Of a stretch of DNA of 64,000 bases, positions 1 to 8,335 are shown piece by piece (within the stretch, counting starts at the first letter, position 1; each line of letters starts with the position of its first letter). The notes under the pieces are model-generated. The model was not told where the DNA came from and did no database searches. It saw nothing but the letters and a program-made list of their open reading frames with translations. Source of the stretch: Lyticum sinuosum (GTDB lineage Bacteria > Pseudomonadota > Alphaproteobacteria > Rickettsiales > Midichloriaceae); assembly GCF_034471385.1 (NCBI RefSeq), contig NZ_JARGYU010000001.1, positions 310,001 to 374,000 of the forward strand, given 5' to 3'. The translations under genes and the position numbers were made by a program.

Positions 1-117
1 TTAAAATTTGAATTAATCTCAATTTTTAATTAAGATAGTAAATACTCAACTGGTAATAATCAATAAAATAAGCTAGAAATATTTATTTTAAATTACTTTT
101 TTATAAAATTTTAAAGT

Positions 118-495
118 ATGAAATCTAAAACAAAAAATAAGACACCAAATAAAAATAATAAAAATTCAATAAAGTCTACAAATAAAACAACGAATTCAAA
201 GAAAGGACTTCAAAAAACTACTAGCTCTAGTAGAAATACATTGGCGATTAATGAACAACAAAAAATAAAAGGTAGAAGACCACTTCATCCAAAGCTGAGA
301 GAAATAACTCTAATTTTTCCTGATGGAACTGAAGAAAAAGTTTTATCTACTTATAAAGATGATAAGATTGTACTTGATGATCGTAATAGACATCCAGCAT
401 GGAATAAAGATCGTCGATTTGTAGCAGATGATAGATTTGAAAATGTTGCAAGTCTTAAATCTATGTTTGGTGATGTTTTATCAGACTTAGTTTAA
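118..495 (+). CDS. rpmE: 50S ribosomal protein L31 with N-terminal extension
   Basis: The C-terminal half (about residues 57-125) reads as alphaproteobacterial L31. It has HPKLREITLIFPDG, then a Ser-Thr-Tyr strand, then HPAW, then a basic RRFVADD stretch, in the family order. L31 binds the 50S subunit at the central protuberance. The protein is 125 residues, whereas L31 is usually about 70-80. The first 55 residues are a Lys/Asn/Ser/Thr-rich tail with no family counterpart. No internal ATG lies before the L31 domain; a TTG at 241 could give a shorter form, but no ribosome-binding site supports it. The alphaproteobacterial zinc-free form is expected, and no Cys is present. The gene is monocistronic and is followed by a strong hairpin. 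Confidence 0.85.
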   Translation: MKSKTKNKTPNKNNKNSIKSTNKTTNSKKGLQKTTSSSRNTLAINEQQKIKGRRPLHPKLREITLIFPDGTEEKVLSTYKDDKIVLDDRNRHPAWNKDRRFVADDRFENVASLKSMFGDVLSDLV

Positions 496-504
496 TAAAA
501 CATT

Positions 505-528
505 CAAAATTAGCAGTTGCTAATTTTG
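505..528 (+). terminator. Perfect hairpin after rpmE
   Basis: An 11-base perfect stem (CAAAATTAGCA / TGCTAATTTTG) with a two-base loop starts 10 bases after the rpmE stop. It is followed by an A/T-rich run without a long pure T tract. It is the most convincing intrinsic terminator in the window. Confidence 0.7.
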
Positions 529-808
529 AGAAAAACTTTTCATATTTTTATATGCTTAAGTTATATGTGAATTTTAGATGATACTAAAATAAATCAGTAT
601 TTTACTAAAAAATAGTAAAAAAAATATTAAAAATAAAAATATAATTTTATATTTATTTAACCAATTTTAAATAATTATATTAATTATTTAGATTAAATAT
701 TATTAGATTATTATTTTTAGATTAAAAAGTAATATTTATAAGTTTCTTTCAAGAAATCTTCTTATTACTTTCTTTTTATATTAATTTTGTAATAATTTTA
801 TATTACTA
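529..808. other. AT-rich spacer between convergent rpmE and mlaC-like gene
   Basis: No gene, RNA or sizeable repeat is visible. A short TTTCTT/AAGAAA inverted repeat near 745-758 could act in termination of the minus-strand mlaC-like gene, but it is weak. Confidence 0.4.
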
Positions 809-1528
809 TCATTTTTTAGCTGGCATTTTACTTAATGTGTCAATAAGGGTATCAGCTCCTCCTTGCCTTATTACATCAGAAAATTCTGATCTTTGAGTTG
901 ATATCATACTTATTCCTTCTCCTATCACGTCTCTTATCATTATACTATCTTGATATTGCTTACACCGATATGAAACTAAAATTTCAGAATTTGAATTATT
1001 AGGATCTGTAACTTTTGTTAATACTATATATTGACCATGTGATACTGGTTTTGATCCTACAACTGTGATTTCTTGACTAGAGTATTTTAAAAAATTAGGA
1101 GCATAAGAATTCATAAGATAATTACAGTAAGCTTTAACGTATTGTTTTTGTTTATCTGAGTTAAGAGTATTCCATTTTGGACCAAGAACAAACTTAGCCA
1201 TCCATTCTATATCCAAAGAATTTTTTAATATATCTTGTAATTTTTTAAGCTGATTTTCTTTTGGAATAGAATTATCATTAACTATTGCATAAATTTTTTT
1301 TAGCTGTTTTTCTATAAAAACAACTGATTTTTTATCTGTATTAGTAATATTATTATCATAACTATTTTCTTGTTTATCAATATTGTTATTTTTGTAAACA
1401 TCAGCTAAAACAATATTATTACTATGTATTTTATTATTTATATTTAAATTATATAATAAAAAAAACATACTTATAGTAATCATAAATTTTTTTTTATATC
1501 TGATAGACTTCAGTTTGATATAAGTCAT
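809..1528 (-). CDS. MlaC/Ttg2D-like periplasmic phospholipid-binding protein
   Basis: The 239-residue protein has an N-terminal hydrophobic segment (about residues 14-28) that should act as a signal peptide or anchor. A MlaC/toluene-tolerance domain follows, from about residue 70 to the end. The family-like stretches are IEWMAKFVLGPKWNTL, the KQYVKAYCNYLMNSYAPNF helix, and the VSYRCKQYQDSIMIRDVIGEGISMI region ending in a SEFSDVIRQGG motif. MlaC shuttles phospholipids across the periplasm between the outer-membrane Mla complex and the inner-membrane ABC transporter. The other mla genes are not in the window. The region between the signal and the domain (about 30-65) is Asn/Asp/Lys-rich low complexity. 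Confidence 0.8.
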   Translation of the reverse strand: MTYIKLKSIRYKKKFMITISMFFLLYNLNINNKIHSNNIVLADVYKNNNIDKQENSYDNNITNTDKKSVVFIEKQLKKIYAIVNDNSIPKENQLKKLQDILKNSLDIEWMAKFVLGPKWNTLNSDKQKQYVKAYCNYLMNSYAPNFLKYSSQEITVVGSKPVSHGQYIVLTKVTDPNNSNSEILVSYRCKQYQDSIMIRDVIGEGISMISTQRSEFSDVIRQGGADTLIDTLSKMPAKK

Positions 1529-1927
1529 TGATTTTTATTCTATGTACTATAATATTAATTTGCTCAATGTTAATAATAACCTTATTAATCTCTAAGGGCA
1601 ATAATATTTAAATATATTTTAATATTTTTAGTTGACTTAAAGATTTCTATTACTTATTTGATATTGAAAATAATCTGATAAATAAAATGTATTAATATTG
1701 CTAAGATATAATTTACTATAATTTCTATAAAAAATTAAATAAATTAATATTAGTATTAAATAAATAATAAATTTATGTATTTGTATTTAATTACTTGCAA
1801 TAAATTATAAGAAATATTTAGTTCTAAAATTTTTATAGAAAAATTTAACTTATATAAAAAGCTTTGTTTATTTATCTACTAATCAGATCAAATTATAAAT
1901 AATTTTTAATAAAAATATAAAAATCAA
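1529..1927. other. Divergent spacer between mlaC-like gene and ssb
   Basis: This 399-base spacer separates divergent genes and must hold both promoters. A TTGACT hexamer at 1632-1637 could be a -35 element, but the matching -10 at normal spacing is poor. Nothing else is identifiable in the A/T background. Confidence 0.3.
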
Positions 1928-2389
1928 ATGGCTGCAACTATAAATAAAGTAATAATAATAGGAAATATAGGAAAAGATCCTGATATAAGATTAACACAAA
2001 ATAATAATGAAATTGCAAATATCTCTGTTGCAACATCTGAATCTTGGAAAGATAAAAATACAGGAGAAAGAAAAGAGCGTACTGAATGGCATAAAGTAGT
2101 TATATTTGTTCCTCAGCTAATAGAAGTAGTTAAGAAATATTGTAGAAAAGGAAGTAAAATATATATTGAAGGATCATTACAAACTAGAAAATGGGTTGAT
2201 CAGAATGGTACTGATAAATATACCACTGAAATTGTAGTTCAATCTTACATGCATACTATTCTTTTTCTAGATAATATGGAAAGAGACAGTTACAATAGCA
2301 ATAACAACAATAATAATAATCAGAATCGTATCTCTTCGTATACAGGTGATTTAGATAGTGATGTTCTTAATGATGAGATACCGTTTTAA
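1928..2389 (+). CDS. ssb: Single-stranded DNA-binding protein
   Basis: The protein opens with NKVIIIGNIGKDPDIR and continues through ATSESWKDKNTGERKERTEWHKVVIF and KGSKIYIEGSLQTRKW, the hallmark OB-fold strands of bacterial SSB (residues 5-110). An Asn-run linker (about 122-134) leads to the acidic tip DEIPF that recruits replication and repair partners. At 153 residues the length is normal. It binds ssDNA as a tetramer during replication, recombination and repair. A small TCTAATA/TATTAGA hairpin at 2395-2410 follows the stop and may be its terminator. Confidence 0.95.
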   Translation: MAATINKVIIIGNIGKDPDIRLTQNNNEIANISVATSESWKDKNTGERKERTEWHKVVIFVPQLIEVVKKYCRKGSKIYIEGSLQTRKWVDQNGTDKYTTEIVVQSYMHTILFLDNMERDSYNSNNNNNNNQNRISSYTGDLDSDVLNDEIPF

Positions 2390-2394
2390 TATTA

Positions 2395-2410
2395 TCTAAT
2401 AAATATTAGA
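2395..2410 (+). terminator. Small hairpin after ssb
   Basis: A 7-base perfect stem with an AA loop starts six bases after the stop codon. No T tract follows, so a terminator role is only suggested by position. Confidence 0.3.
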
Positions 2411-2467
2411 AATAAAAATTAGATAAGGTGACTTCCTTGTGCTATCTATATAGATATATAACAATAT

Positions 2468-2913
2468 TTATTACTCTTTAATAAATATGTATCAATATAA
2501 ATATAAGATTCTTACGTAATTGTATTAATAAAACAATTCCAAGAGAATTAAATATCATTAAATAATGGGATAAATAGTATTATTAAGTATTATTACTCTT
2601 TAATAAATATGTATCAATATAAATATAAGATTCTTACGTAATTGTATTAATAAAACAATTCCAAGAGAATTAAATATCATTAAATGATGGGATAAATAGT
2701 ATTATTATTCTTTAATAAATATGTATCAATATAAATATAAGATTCTTACGTAATTGTATTAATAAAGCAATTCCAAGAGAATTAAATATCATTAAATGAT
2801 GGGATAAATAGTATTATTATTCTTTAATAAATATGTATCAATATAAGATTCTTACGTAATTGTATTAATAAAGCAATTCCAAGAGAATTAAATATCACTA
2901 AATAATGGGATAT
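2468..2913. repeat. Four tandem copies of a 112-122 base unit
   Basis: Units start at 2468, 2590, 2702 and 2814, each beginning TTATTA(C/T)TCTTTAATAAAT and containing GATTCTTACGTAATTG and CAATTCCAAGAGAATTAAAT. Copies differ by a few substitutions; the last lacks about nine bases and runs up to the 3' end of tRNA-Ser. No reading frame crosses the units. The four copies fill the whole spacer between ssb and tRNA-Ser. Confidence 0.95.
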
Positions 2914-2925
2914 AAACTCATAGCA

Positions 2926-3015
2926 TGGCGGAAGAAAAGGGATTCGAACCCTTGTTACCATTACTGGTAAACACACTTTCCAGGCGTGCGCCTTAGACCA
3001 CTCGGCCATCCTTCC
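2926..3015 (-). tRNA. tRNA-Ser(GGA)
   Basis: The reverse complement folds as a 90-base class II tRNA. It has acceptor GGAAGGA/TTCTTCC, a TGGCCGAGTGG D arm, anticodon loop CTGGAAA with GGA, a long variable arm (ACCAGTAATGGT) and the T arm GGGTTCGAATCCC. CCA is encoded. A short open frame over the same bases is a by-product of the tRNA sequence, not a gene. Confidence 0.97.
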
Positions 3016-3487
3016 TAAATTAATTCAGAAATATAATTTCACTGTATATTTTTTTTAGAGTAATTCTTAAATTACAGACAAGTAAAATAAAAAATACATA
3101 ATTTTTCCTTTAGGAATGCAAAAAATATACTAGATAAAATAAGCATATCCGTGTTGAGATTATATCAATTTATGTTGATATACAAGTATTTTAATATTTA
3201 TATAAAAAAATATTTTTGGGTGACTAATTTTACCAATCTAATTTCTTTTAGATAATTTATTCTCAAAAAAAATTAAAACCCTTTAAAATATAAAAATTTT
3301 TAAAATAAATCTAGTATTAATATCAATAAAAGATATTAGTTCAATAAAAAATATTAGTTTTTCTGTTAAGAAAGTGAATTTCACAGTGAGGTATGGAAGT
3401 TCGTAAAGCAGTAGATATTAAGAAAAATGCATAAAGTATATGCTTTATAATTCTAATATTAAATATGAAAATTAAAATAAATACATC
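3016..3487. other. 472-base spacer between tRNA-Ser and mreB
   Basis: It holds a perfect ATATCAA/TTGATAT hairpin near 3165-3184 and a short, less AT-rich island at about 3370-3435 containing a 13-codon open frame from ATG 3393. Neither matches a known RNA or protein. The island could be a small RNA, a leader or the relic of a gene. Confidence 0.3.
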
Positions 3488-4534
3488 TTATTCTTGTTTG
3501 AATAAAACATGTTTTAACCCATCAAAATTCTCTAAAACTTTTCCTGTTCCTAAAACTACAGAATTTAATGGATCAACTGCAACATTTACTTTTATTCCTA
3601 TTTCTGTTTCTAGCTTTCTATCAATACCACAAAGAAGAGCACCGCCTCCTGTAACAGTTATTCCATACTTAAATACATCAGAAGATAATTCTGGTGGAGA
3701 GCATTCTAAGACTTTTTTTACAGTATTAATAATAGATGCTATCGGATCTTGTAAACTAGTTGCTATATCTCTTTGATTTAAATTAAAAGATTTAGGAATA
3801 CCACGTAATAAATCTCTTCCTCCTACTTCAATTGTTTCATCATTTACTAATTCAGGATCAATATTACTAATACTTTTCTTTATCATTTCAGCAGTTACTT
3901 CACCAATAAGAATATTATAATTTTGCCTTATATAATTTATTATACACTCATCCATAAGATCACCACCAACTCTAGTTGATGTAGCTACTACAATACTACC
4001 AAGAGAAATAACACCAACTTCTGTTGTCCCACCACCTATATCTACAATCATTGATCCTACTGGCTCTGTTATTGGTAAATTAGCCCCTATTGCTGCTGCA
4101 ATAGGTTCTTCTATTAAAAATACCTCTTTTGCTCCTGCACTTTCTACAGCATCATGAATAGCTCTTCTTTCTACTGGTGTTGATCCGTATGGTACACAAA
4201 CAATAGCTATTGGTCTTAAAAAAAAACTACTCCCTATAACAGATTTAATAAAATATTTTATCATTTCTTCTGCTGCTTTGAAATCAGCTATTACACCATC
4301 TTTAAGTGGTCTAATAGCTGATATATCTCCAGGTGTTTTTCCAACCATCATTTTTGCTTGTTTTCCAAATGCATATGGGATCATATTTCCTTTATTATGT
4401 ACTAAAGCTACAACAGATGGTTGATCAAGAACAACTCCTCGTTTTGAAGTATAAATTAAAGTATTTGCTGTACCTAAATCTATTGCTATATTTTGTGTGA
4501 AGTAATTAGCCATTTTTTTATAAAACTTGAACAT
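3488..4534 (-). CDS. mreB: Rod shape-determining protein MreB
   Basis: This is a 348-residue actin-fold protein of normal MreB length. The phosphate-1 motif DLGTANTLIY is at residues 19-28, the family stretch IEEPIAAAIGANLPI near 141-155, phosphate-2 DIGGGTTEVGVISLG at about 165-179, and the adenosine motif VTGGGALLCGI near 294. MreB polymerises on the inner membrane and guides side-wall peptidoglycan synthesis, which agrees with murG elsewhere in the window. mreC, mreD and rodA are not adjacent. The ATG is chosen because the N-terminal amphipathic stretch MFKFYKKMANYF precedes the first strand directly. Confidence 0.97.
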   Translation of the reverse strand: MFKFYKKMANYFTQNIAIDLGTANTLIYTSKRGVVLDQPSVVALVHNKGNMIPYAFGKQAKMMVGKTPGDISAIRPLKDGVIADFKAAEEMIKYFIKSVIGSSFFLRPIAIVCVPYGSTPVERRAIHDAVESAGAKEVFLIEEPIAAAIGANLPITEPVGSMIVDIGGGTTEVGVISLGSIVVATSTRVGGDLMDECIINYIRQNYNILIGEVTAEMIKKSISNIDPELVNDETIEVGGRDLLRGIPKSFNLNQRDIATSLQDPIASIINTVKKVLECSPPELSSDVFKYGITVTGGGALLCGIDRKLETEIGIKVNVAVDPLNSVVLGTGKVLENFDGLKHVLFKQE

Positions 4535-4709
4535 TTATTTTTATAAGTGTAAACTCATTATTAAGATTAGATTTATTTGTGGTTATATTGGTTAAATATA
4601 AATTATGCAATACCATATCATTAAAATTTATTTTATATAAGTAAAATTTTATATAAATTCAATAAATACATAATTATATTAAATAATAACTAATTGAATT
4701 ATAAATATT

Positions 4710-6017
4710 ATGGTAAAAAGTAATAATTATGTTTTTAATAATCCATCAAATGTTAATCCAAGATTATTAAATAGTTGGTTAGTTAATGAAAAACTATCAA
4801 TATATGTTAATCATAAAAATTTAGAGGCCGATAGTTCTATGTCGAAAATATGCCAAAATATGGTTGATAATTTTCGCTCATATGGATATCGTTTTGTTAT
4901 TGATAAATTAAGAAATATTAATGATTGTGAGAAAATATTTAAAATTGAATTTAACAATGATAAATTTAAAAAAGAGAAATTTGTAGAATTAAAAAAGATT
5001 TCTGATGAGAAAAATTACGATTTATTTATAAATTGTGAAAATATTGATGTATACGCAAATGAAAACCCAATATCAAGAGTTTTAACTAATTTTGGTGCAG
5101 TACATCAATCTTCCATAATGGATATTTGTCAGTTTGCATATTATACATATTGTAATAAAATGGGTAGTAAGCTTGTAAACATACAACCTAATGAACGCTT
5201 ATGGTGGCAAAAAAATTTAGAGATAAATCTCGGAAGTTATACTAATACTAGAATAAAAAATTGTAATTTTAATGAAAATAAATGGCCGCAACAACTTTTA
5301 TATTATGTAAAAAATAAGAATATACAAGATAATAACATAGAAAATTTATCTAATTCAGCAAGAATTATATCATGTATAGAAAATTCTTCCATAAATTTAA
5401 AGAAATTAGATGAAAGATTAAAAATAGAGAATTTATTATTAAATACAGTAAATGATATTCCATTTAATACGTTTAATATGATTTTAAGTACAAATAATGT
5501 TACTTTTATAACTGATTTATTATTCGATTCATTAAGTTATTCAAACAATAATAATAAATTAGTTAATAAGAATAAAACTTCTAATCAAGATAATTATGAT
5601 TCATTATCTAATGAGATAATAAATAATCTAATTGGAGATTGTATTATTAGCAAAAAAGTTTTTTTTGATAAAGAAAAATATACTGTTCTTTACAATTACT
5701 CAGATTTTATTATAGATAAACTAAAATTATTATCTGAATTCTTATTAAAAGAAACATTAATTTTAATTTATGATGATTTAAATAAAATAAATCTTGAATT
5801 ATTTTATAAATCTTCTTTTTTTAAAAAAAGAATTCATATTATATCAAAAAAATCTGAAATTCATCCAGATATAGATATTAATAATATTCAATCTCCGGTT
5901 TTTTATCTTAGTAGTAAAGATACAGAAGTGTTAACTTGGTTGGTAAAAACATCATTAAAATATCAAAATACATTTGAAAATGATGTTTTTATAGTACTCA
6001 TAGCAGAATCAGAATAA
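4710..6017 (+). CDS. Hypothetical protein, unrecognised
   Basis: The 435-residue open frame is intact and clearly coding: its length is far above chance for an AT-rich genome and it has normal amino-acid alternation. I recognise no domain. There is no signal peptide or obvious membrane segment. Visible features are a Trp-containing stretch NERLWWQKNLEI near residue 165, an Asn-rich linker near 285-310, and a C-terminal part with alternating hydrophobic strands (ILIYDDL, IHIISKK, SPVFYLSSK, DVFIVLIAE). That pattern suggests an alpha/beta domain. It diverges from mreB across 175 bases and converges with pdhB. No function is assigned. Confidence 0.75.
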   Translation: MVKSNNYVFNNPSNVNPRLLNSWLVNEKLSIYVNHKNLEADSSMSKICQNMVDNFRSYGYRFVIDKLRNINDCEKIFKIEFNNDKFKKEKFVELKKISDEKNYDLFINCENIDVYANENPISRVLTNFGAVHQSSIMDICQFAYYTYCNKMGSKLVNIQPNERLWWQKNLEINLGSYTNTRIKNCNFNENKWPQQLLYYVKNKNIQDNNIENLSNSARIISCIENSSINLKKLDERLKIENLLLNTVNDIPFNTFNMILSTNNVTFITDLLFDSLSYSNNNNKLVNKNKTSNQDNYDSLSNEIINNLIGDCIISKKVFFDKEKYTVLYNYSDFIIDKLKLLSEFLLKETLILIYDDLNKINLELFYKSSFFKKRIHIISKKSEIHPDIDINNIQSPVFYLSSKDTEVLTWLVKTSLKYQNTFENDVFIVLIAESE

Positions 6018-6321
6018 AATCTTTATTTAGTTGTAATAAAACAATAATTACACTGATTTTTCACTGAAATTATAAAATATTTATTCTATTTTTAAAAGAT
6101 TGTATAAATTCTTATTCTTATATATTTATATATTGTTTATCAATTAAAGTTTGCACTTTGATAAAATATTTGTGTAATATTAATATATTAATAATTTTAA
6201 TTGTTTATTACAATATAAATTGTGTTTTATAACAAAAATAGAATTTTGATTATTTTCTAGAGAAATATTATTTTTCCTCTTAATTTTTAAAATTAATTAA
6301 AAACAAACTAAATACATTATT
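6018..6321. other. Spacer between convergent hypothetical gene and pdhB
   Basis: A TGTAAT/ATTACA inverted repeat lies just after the hypothetical gene (about 6031-6053) and may end its transcript. Nothing else is visible. Confidence 0.3.
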
Positions 6322-7380
6322 TTAAAATATTGTTTTAAAACAGATACTTTTTACTGTATCAATTATATTTTCTATACTTGGAGTAGCTATTTTTTCTAAG
6401 TTATCTGCATAAGGCATTGGTACATCTTTGCCACAAACTCTTTGTGGTGGTGCATCCAAATCATCAAATGCCAACTCTATGACTTGAGATATAATTTCAC
6501 TAGATATTCCAGAAAATGGCCATCCTTCTTCAACTACAACTAATCTATTTGTTTTTTTCACAGATGTAATAATAGTAAATATATCAATTGGTCGTATTGT
6601 TCTTAAATCTATAACATCTGCAGATATTTTATGTATATCTTCTAGTATCTCTGCAGCTTTTAAAGATAATTTTACAGATCTTGAAAATCCTACAATAGTT
6701 ACATCTTTTCCTGTTTTTCTAAGTAAAGACTTCCCTATAGGTAATACTATATCGCTGAATGTAGATATAATACCATCATCTTTTTGATGTATTAACCTAT
6801 ATTTCTTGAGTTCTTCTTCGTTTTTAACAACACATTCATATGAATCTCCATATAATAATTCATGTTCTAAAAATATCACAGGATTTGGATCACGTATAGC
6901 AGATTTTAATAATCCTTTAGCATCAGAAGCATCATATGGAGATATTACTTTTAATCCAGGTATATGACCATACCAACTTGCATAACATTGTGAATGTTGC
7001 GCTGCTACTCTAGATGCTATACCATTTGGTCCACGAAAAACTATAGGACAATTAATTTTACCACCAGACATATAGTATATTTTAGCAGCAGAATTAATTA
7101 TATGATCTATAGCTTGCATTGCAAAATTAAAAGTCATGAATTCTACTATTGGACGCAATCCAGCTAAAGCAGCACCAACAGCTAACCCAGCGAAACCGTG
7201 TTCTGTAATAGGTGTATCTACAACTCTTTGATTTCCAAATTCTTGCAATAAGCCTTTAGTAACTTTATAAGCACCATCATATTCTGCAACTTCTTCACCT
7301 ATAACAAATACAGAAGAATCGATACGCATTTCTTCCGCTATTGCTTGACATAATGCTTCCCTAACTGTTATTTTTTCCAT
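6322..7380 (-). CDS. pdhB: Pyruvate dehydrogenase E1 component, beta subunit
   Basis: The 352-residue protein matches the E1-beta/transketolase C-terminal family throughout. It has REALCQAIAEEMRID at the start, VVDTPITEHGFAGLAVGAALAGLRPIVEFM, QAIDHIINSAAKIYYMSGG, PNPVIFLEHELLYG, and a C-terminal VVVEEGWPFSGI and PMPYADNLEK. With PdhA it decarboxylates pyruvate and reductively acetylates E2 lipoyl groups. Some alphaproteobacterial PdhB proteins carry an N-terminal lipoyl domain; this one does not. It lies downstream of pdhA but is separated from it by a flavoprotein gene, an uncommon arrangement. Confidence 0.96.
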   Translation of the reverse strand: MEKITVREALCQAIAEEMRIDSSVFVIGEEVAEYDGAYKVTKGLLQEFGNQRVVDTPITEHGFAGLAVGAALAGLRPIVEFMTFNFAMQAIDHIINSAAKIYYMSGGKINCPIVFRGPNGIASRVAAQHSQCYASWYGHIPGLKVISPYDASDAKGLLKSAIRDPNPVIFLEHELLYGDSYECVVKNEEELKKYRLIHQKDDGIISTFSDIVLPIGKSLLRKTGKDVTIVGFSRSVKLSLKAAEILEDIHKISADVIDLRTIRPIDIFTIITSVKKTNRLVVVEEGWPFSGISSEIISQVIELAFDDLDAPPQRVCGKDVPMPYADNLEKIATPSIENIIDTVKSICFKTIF

Positions 7381-7451
7381 ATTATTATTTTTTTTATGTG
7401 TTTTATTATTTTTATATTTAAATTTTTATATATTCTTTTTTAATTAAAAAT

Positions 7452-8285
7452 TTATGTTATATAAAATGATTTAACAATATTCCCAATTCGATATCCAAAA
7501 TATATTGCTGTATTTAAATCAATTTCATTTAAATCATCAACATTATACTCTGAACTACTCATCATACCCATCCATGATCCTAATCTATTTAAGATTGATT
7601 TTTTAGGTATTCCAGTAATCTCAGCATCATTATCTAATATTTCAAACATAGAAATAACATCTAAACCTGTCCAAATCATACCATGTTGCAAAGCAAAAAT
7701 AGATATTTCATTTAATACAGATAATTTATCACCACTTAAATTTCCTGAATGAGTAAATCCTGCAGATATTTTATTTTTCCATAATCTTTGAATAAAAATT
7801 TGATCTGTGAATTCAAAAAATGATCTCATTTGGCTAGCACAACCACCAAAATATGTTGGACTTCCGAATATAATACCAGACATATTATTTGTTATGTCAT
7901 GAATATAATTTTTTGCTTCATCTACAGTAAATAGATATGGTATTATATTAACTGTTTTTAATCCTTCAGAGATTTTTAACGCAATTTTTTTTAAATAATG
8001 CCGTCTAGATGGATGATTATAATATATAATTGCAACTTTTTTATGCAATTTTTGTGTTATTGTATCTAGTGAATCATCTAAATTATCACCAGAAAAAGAA
8101 TCTAAATTATTACCAGAAAAAGAATCTAAATTATCATCAGAAAAAGAATCTAAATTATTACCAGAAAAAGAATCTAAATTATCATCAGAAAAAGAATCTA
8201 AATTATTACCATCAGAGTTAGATAAAAAATTAATACTATTATGATTTACAATTTTTTTTTTACAAAATACTCTATCATTTTTCAT
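7452..8285 (-). CDS. WrbA/flavodoxin-like NAD(P)H:quinone oxidoreductase with N-terminal repeat
   Basis: Residues about 83-277 form a flavodoxin-like domain. Strand KVAIIYYN is followed by a phosphate loop region. GIIFGSPTYFGGCASQMRSF is the WrbA-type FMN-binding stretch, and AGFTHSGNLSGDK and FALQHGMIWTG match the later loops. WrbA-type enzymes reduce quinones by two electrons. Residues 26-73 are six near-perfect copies of an 8-residue acidic unit (NLDSFS plus two), absent from normal WrbA. The gene sits between pdhA (50 bases upstream) and pdhB (71 bases downstream) on the same strand, so it is probably co-transcribed with them. Whether it acts with pyruvate oxidation is inference. Confidence 0.8.
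   Translation of the reverse strand: MKNDRVFCKKKIVNHNSINFLSNSDGNNLDSFSDDNLDSFSGNNLDSFSDDNLDSFSGNNLDSFSGDNLDDSLDTITQKLHKKVAIIYYNHPSRRHYLKKIALKISEGLKTVNIIPYLFTVDEAKNYIHDITNNMSGIIFGSPTYFGGCASQMRSFFEFTDQIFIQRLWKNKISAGFTHSGNLSGDKLSVLNEISIFALQHGMIWTGLDVISMFEILDNDAEITGIPKKSILNRLGSWMGMMSSSEYNVDDLNEIDLNTAIYFGYRIGNIVKSFYIT
8067..8210 (-). repeat. 24-base coding tandem repeat in the WrbA-like gene
   Basis: About six 24-base units encode GNNLDSFS / DDNLDSFS alternations. The units alternate in two sub-types, so the effective period is 48 bases. Being a multiple of three, copy-number change would keep the frame. Confidence 0.9.
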
Positions 8286-8335
8286 ATTTTTTATAAAATT
8301 TTATATATTATAATATAACTTATTAATTAAATAAA

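Noticed and set aside
2468..2913. Tandem units considered as a CRISPR array
   Set aside because: The whole unit repeats without unique spacers, unit length is too long, and no cas gene is present; the same applies to the repeats at 26704 and 36187.
2824..3009. 61-codon frame (MAEWSKAHAW...) overlapping tRNA-Ser
   Set aside because: It is a translation of the tRNA-Ser sequence and repeat flank; this kind of frame appears over many class II tRNA genes.
8030..8221. Repeat-bearing frame opposite the WrbA-like gene
   Set aside because: It exists only because the 24-base tandem repeat is open in several frames; the minus-strand gene has the flavodoxin domain.
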